The translations under genes and the position numbers were made by a program. The notes under the pieces are model-generated. The model did no database searches, had not been told where the DNA came from, and saw only the letters and a list, made by a program, of their open reading frames with translations. Shown here one piece after another: positions 62,551 to 64,000 of a DNA stretch of 64,000 nt (position 1 is the stretch's first letter; each line of letters begins with the position of its first letter). The DNA lies in NCBI RefSeq assembly GCF_023502395.1, contig NZ_JAMFMB010000014.1:1-64000 (forward strand), read 5' to 3'. This stretch comes from Ruegeria spongiae. Its GTDB lineage: Bacteria; Pseudomonadota; Alphaproteobacteria; Rhodobacterales; Rhodobacteraceae.

Positions 62551-63219
62551 TCATGCCGGGGTCAGAACACCCGCCAATGCGCGGAAGAGCGCCACCCCGT
62601 CGGTGCCGCCATGGCCGTCATCCGCCGCGCGTTCCGGATGTGGCATCATCCCCAACACCCTGCGGTTCTCGGACAGGACCCCCGCAATATCGGCGATCGA
62701 GCCGTTGGGGTTCTGGTCATAGGTAAAGGCCACGCGGTCCTGATCGTGCAGCATCGCCACGGTGTCTCCATCGGCGAAGTAGTTGCCATCGTGGTGGGCG
62801 ATCGGGATACCGATCACGTCACCCGCGTTATAGCCTTCGGTGAAGGCGCTGTCGCTGGTGGCAACTTTCAGCCCAACCGTCCTGCAGATGTATTTCAGAC
62901 CCGCGTTACGCAGCAACGCGCCGGGCAGGATGCCGGTCTCGGTCAGGATCTGGAAGCCGTTGCAGATGCCCATGGCGTAGCCGCCGCGATCGGTATGGGC
63001 CTTGACCGCCTTGACGATGGGCGATTGCGCCGCGATCGCGCCGCAGCGCAAATAGTCACCATAAGAAAACCCGCCGGGCACCCCGACGATATCGACGCCC
63101 TCGGGCAGGTCCGCATCCTTGTGCCAGACCATCGAGACATCAAATCCCGCGCGTTCAAAGGCCACCGCCAGATCGCGGTCACAGTTGGAGCCGGGGAAGA
63201 CAATGACCGCCGCCTTCAT
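62551..63219 (-). CDS. purQ: phosphoribosylformylglycinamidine synthase subunit PurQ
   Basis: 222 residues from the ATG at 63219 (an upstream in-frame ATG at 63276 lies inside purS). Class I glutamine amidotransferase with PGSNCDRD at the N-terminus and the nucleophile cysteine in [10 protein letters not shown]. It supplies ammonia to PurL in purine synthesis. Its start overlaps the purS stop by 4 bp. Confidence 0.95.
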   Translation of the reverse strand: MKAAVIVFPGSNCDRDLAVAFERAGFDVSMVWHKDADLPEGVDIVGVPGGFSYGDYLRCGAIAAQSPIVKAVKAHTDRGGYAMGICNGFQILTETGILPGALLRNAGLKYICRTVGLKVATSDSAFTEGYNAGDVIGIPIAHHDGNYFADGDTVAMLHDQDRVAFTYDQNPNGSIADIAGVLSENRRVLGMMPHPERAADDGHGGTDGVALFRALAGVLTPA

Positions 63220-63449
63220 CCCTGCATCTCGATGCTGTAGGATTCGATCACCGTGTTGGCGAGCAGCTTTTCGCACATCGCGGTGACATCCGCCTCGCTG
63301 GCGCCCTCGGCCAGTTGCAGATCAATCACCTTGCCCTGGCGCACGCCCTCGACCTTGTCGAAGCCCATTGCGCCAAGCGCGTGGCGCACCGCCTCGCCCT
63401 GCGGATCGAGAACCCCGTGTTTGAGCATCACATGCACCCGTGCCTTCAT
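63216..63449 (-). CDS. purS: phosphoribosylformylglycinamidine synthase subunit PurS
   Basis: 77 residues from the ATG at 63449. [25 protein letters not shown] and the C-terminal [17 protein letters not shown] are diagnostic. It bridges PurQ and PurL in the three-subunit FGAM synthase found in alphaproteobacteria. A longer in-frame start at 63491 is not supported by the family. Confidence 0.95.
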   Translation of the reverse strand: MKARVHVMLKHGVLDPQGEAVRHALGAMGFDKVEGVRQGKVIDLQLAEGASEADVTAMCEKLLANTVIESYSIEMQG

Positions 63450-63550
63450 CTGTCGCAACTCCCAGCGCGGCCCGGACTGTCCGAGGCCCATTTCCCGTTG
63501 CGCGAGGCAATAGCGCGCCTGCGTGGTTTGAACAACCCTTCGCAGGGGCC

Positions 63551-64000
63551 TTAGCCGTCGGGTTTGGCAGGCAGCAATCCGGGGTAATGGCTGTCGATCG
63601 CGTTAAAGGCGCCGGTCACCACCATCTCGACCGCGACCGCGACCAGAATGATCGCCATGACACGGGTGAGCACGCTCATCATCGTCTCGCCCAGCACCCG
63701 CGAGATCGTGTCGGCAAAGATCAGCCCCAGACCGACGATGGCGCAGGCGATCAGCACCGCCGAGCCCAGCGTGACCAGTTCGGCCCCGTCGGGAACCTGA
63801 TGCGAGAACACGATGGTCGTGGCGATCGTGCCCGGTCCGATGGTCAGCGGCAAGGTCAGCGGCACCACCGCGATATTGCGGTCACGGGCATGGCCTTCGT
63901 CATGCGCGGCCTTGTCGCCGGGGGATGGTGCGTGAGCATTCAGCATCGCCATGCCGATGCCAAAGATGATCAACCCGCCCGCGATGCGGAACGAGGGCAC
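63551..64000 (-). CDS. MarC-family membrane protein, 5' end beyond the window
   Basis: 149 residues visible. The C-terminal two thirds of a six-helix MarC/UPF0056 protein, including the conserved VPLTLPLTIGPGTIATTIV. The N-terminus lies past position 64000. The function of this family is not established. Confidence 0.85.
   Translation of the reverse strand: MPSFRIAGGLIIFGIGMAMLNAHAPSPGDKAAHDEGHARDRNIAVVPLTLPLTIGPGTIATTIVFSHQVPDGAELVTLGSAVLIACAIVGLGLIFADTISRVLGETMMSVLTRVMAIILVAVAVEMVVTGAFNAIDSHYPGLLPAKPDG

Noticed and set aside
1-64000. CRISPR arrays
   Set aside because: No series of regularly spaced repeats was seen anywhere in the window.

Overview
The window is alphaproteobacterial and most likely from the Roseobacter group of the Rhodobacterales. 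The evidence is the high-GC backbone, the dmdA-acuI pair for dimethylsulfoniopropionate (DMSP), the trgAB-cysK tellurite locus, an alpha-type SspB, DUF4169 and RHH small proteins, RNase E with an acidic insertion, and a two-piece (circularly permuted) tmRNA gene. Species was not determined.

Backbone, left part (0.3-27.4 kb): a HAD hydrolase; an efflux operon (DUF3302, HlyD-type adaptor, NodT-type outer-membrane factor) ending in a SABATH-like methyltransferase; a divergent MFS gene facing an arsenic operon (ArsR-ArsC fusion, GAPDH, ArsJ); tRNA-Ser(GGA); alanyl-tRNA editing protein, MscS channel and cysteine synthase; a GNAT; trgB, trgA, cyclopropane synthase and photolyase; a class V aminotransferase; a VOC protein; then a tight minus-strand run DUF2182-DUF1326-DinB-dmdA-acuI facing a GntR/FCD regulator and a TenA-like gene.

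Mobile island (about 27.9-42.37 kb, visibly lower GC). It splits the host ssrA gene inside the T-arm of the acceptor piece. The host promoter and 5' acceptor half remain at 27.8-27.9 kb. The host 3' acceptor end and coding piece are at 42.37-42.62 kb. The island carries (i) a five-gene operon of two tyrosine recombinases, a small coiled-coil protein, a RecD-like helicase and a small protein. I compare this operon to Gamma-Mobile-Trio (GmtY/GmtZ/GmtX) systems. It also carries (ii) a complete, diverged ssrA gene encoding the same tag, and (iii) a type I restriction-modification operon with an HsdM fused to half an HsdS, an abortive-infection-type gene, and HsdR. The two ends share a six-base core GGGGGC. 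Joining the island ends gives an imperfect inverted repeat around that core, as expected for a tyrosine-recombinase attP.

Backbone, right part (42.7-64 kb): a SnoaL-like protein, a rhodanese-ChrB fusion with ChrA (chromate), SspB, a secreted protein, fumarase C, a Hint-domain protein, DUF4169/RHH small proteins, DNA-3-methyladenine glycosylase I, class I aldolase, cytochrome P450 with a membrane hydrolase, CcdA, TusA, RNase E with a structured leader, a HAD phosphatase, the DctB/DctD two-component pair (DctD lacks the GAFTGA loop), purS-purQ and a partial MarC gene.
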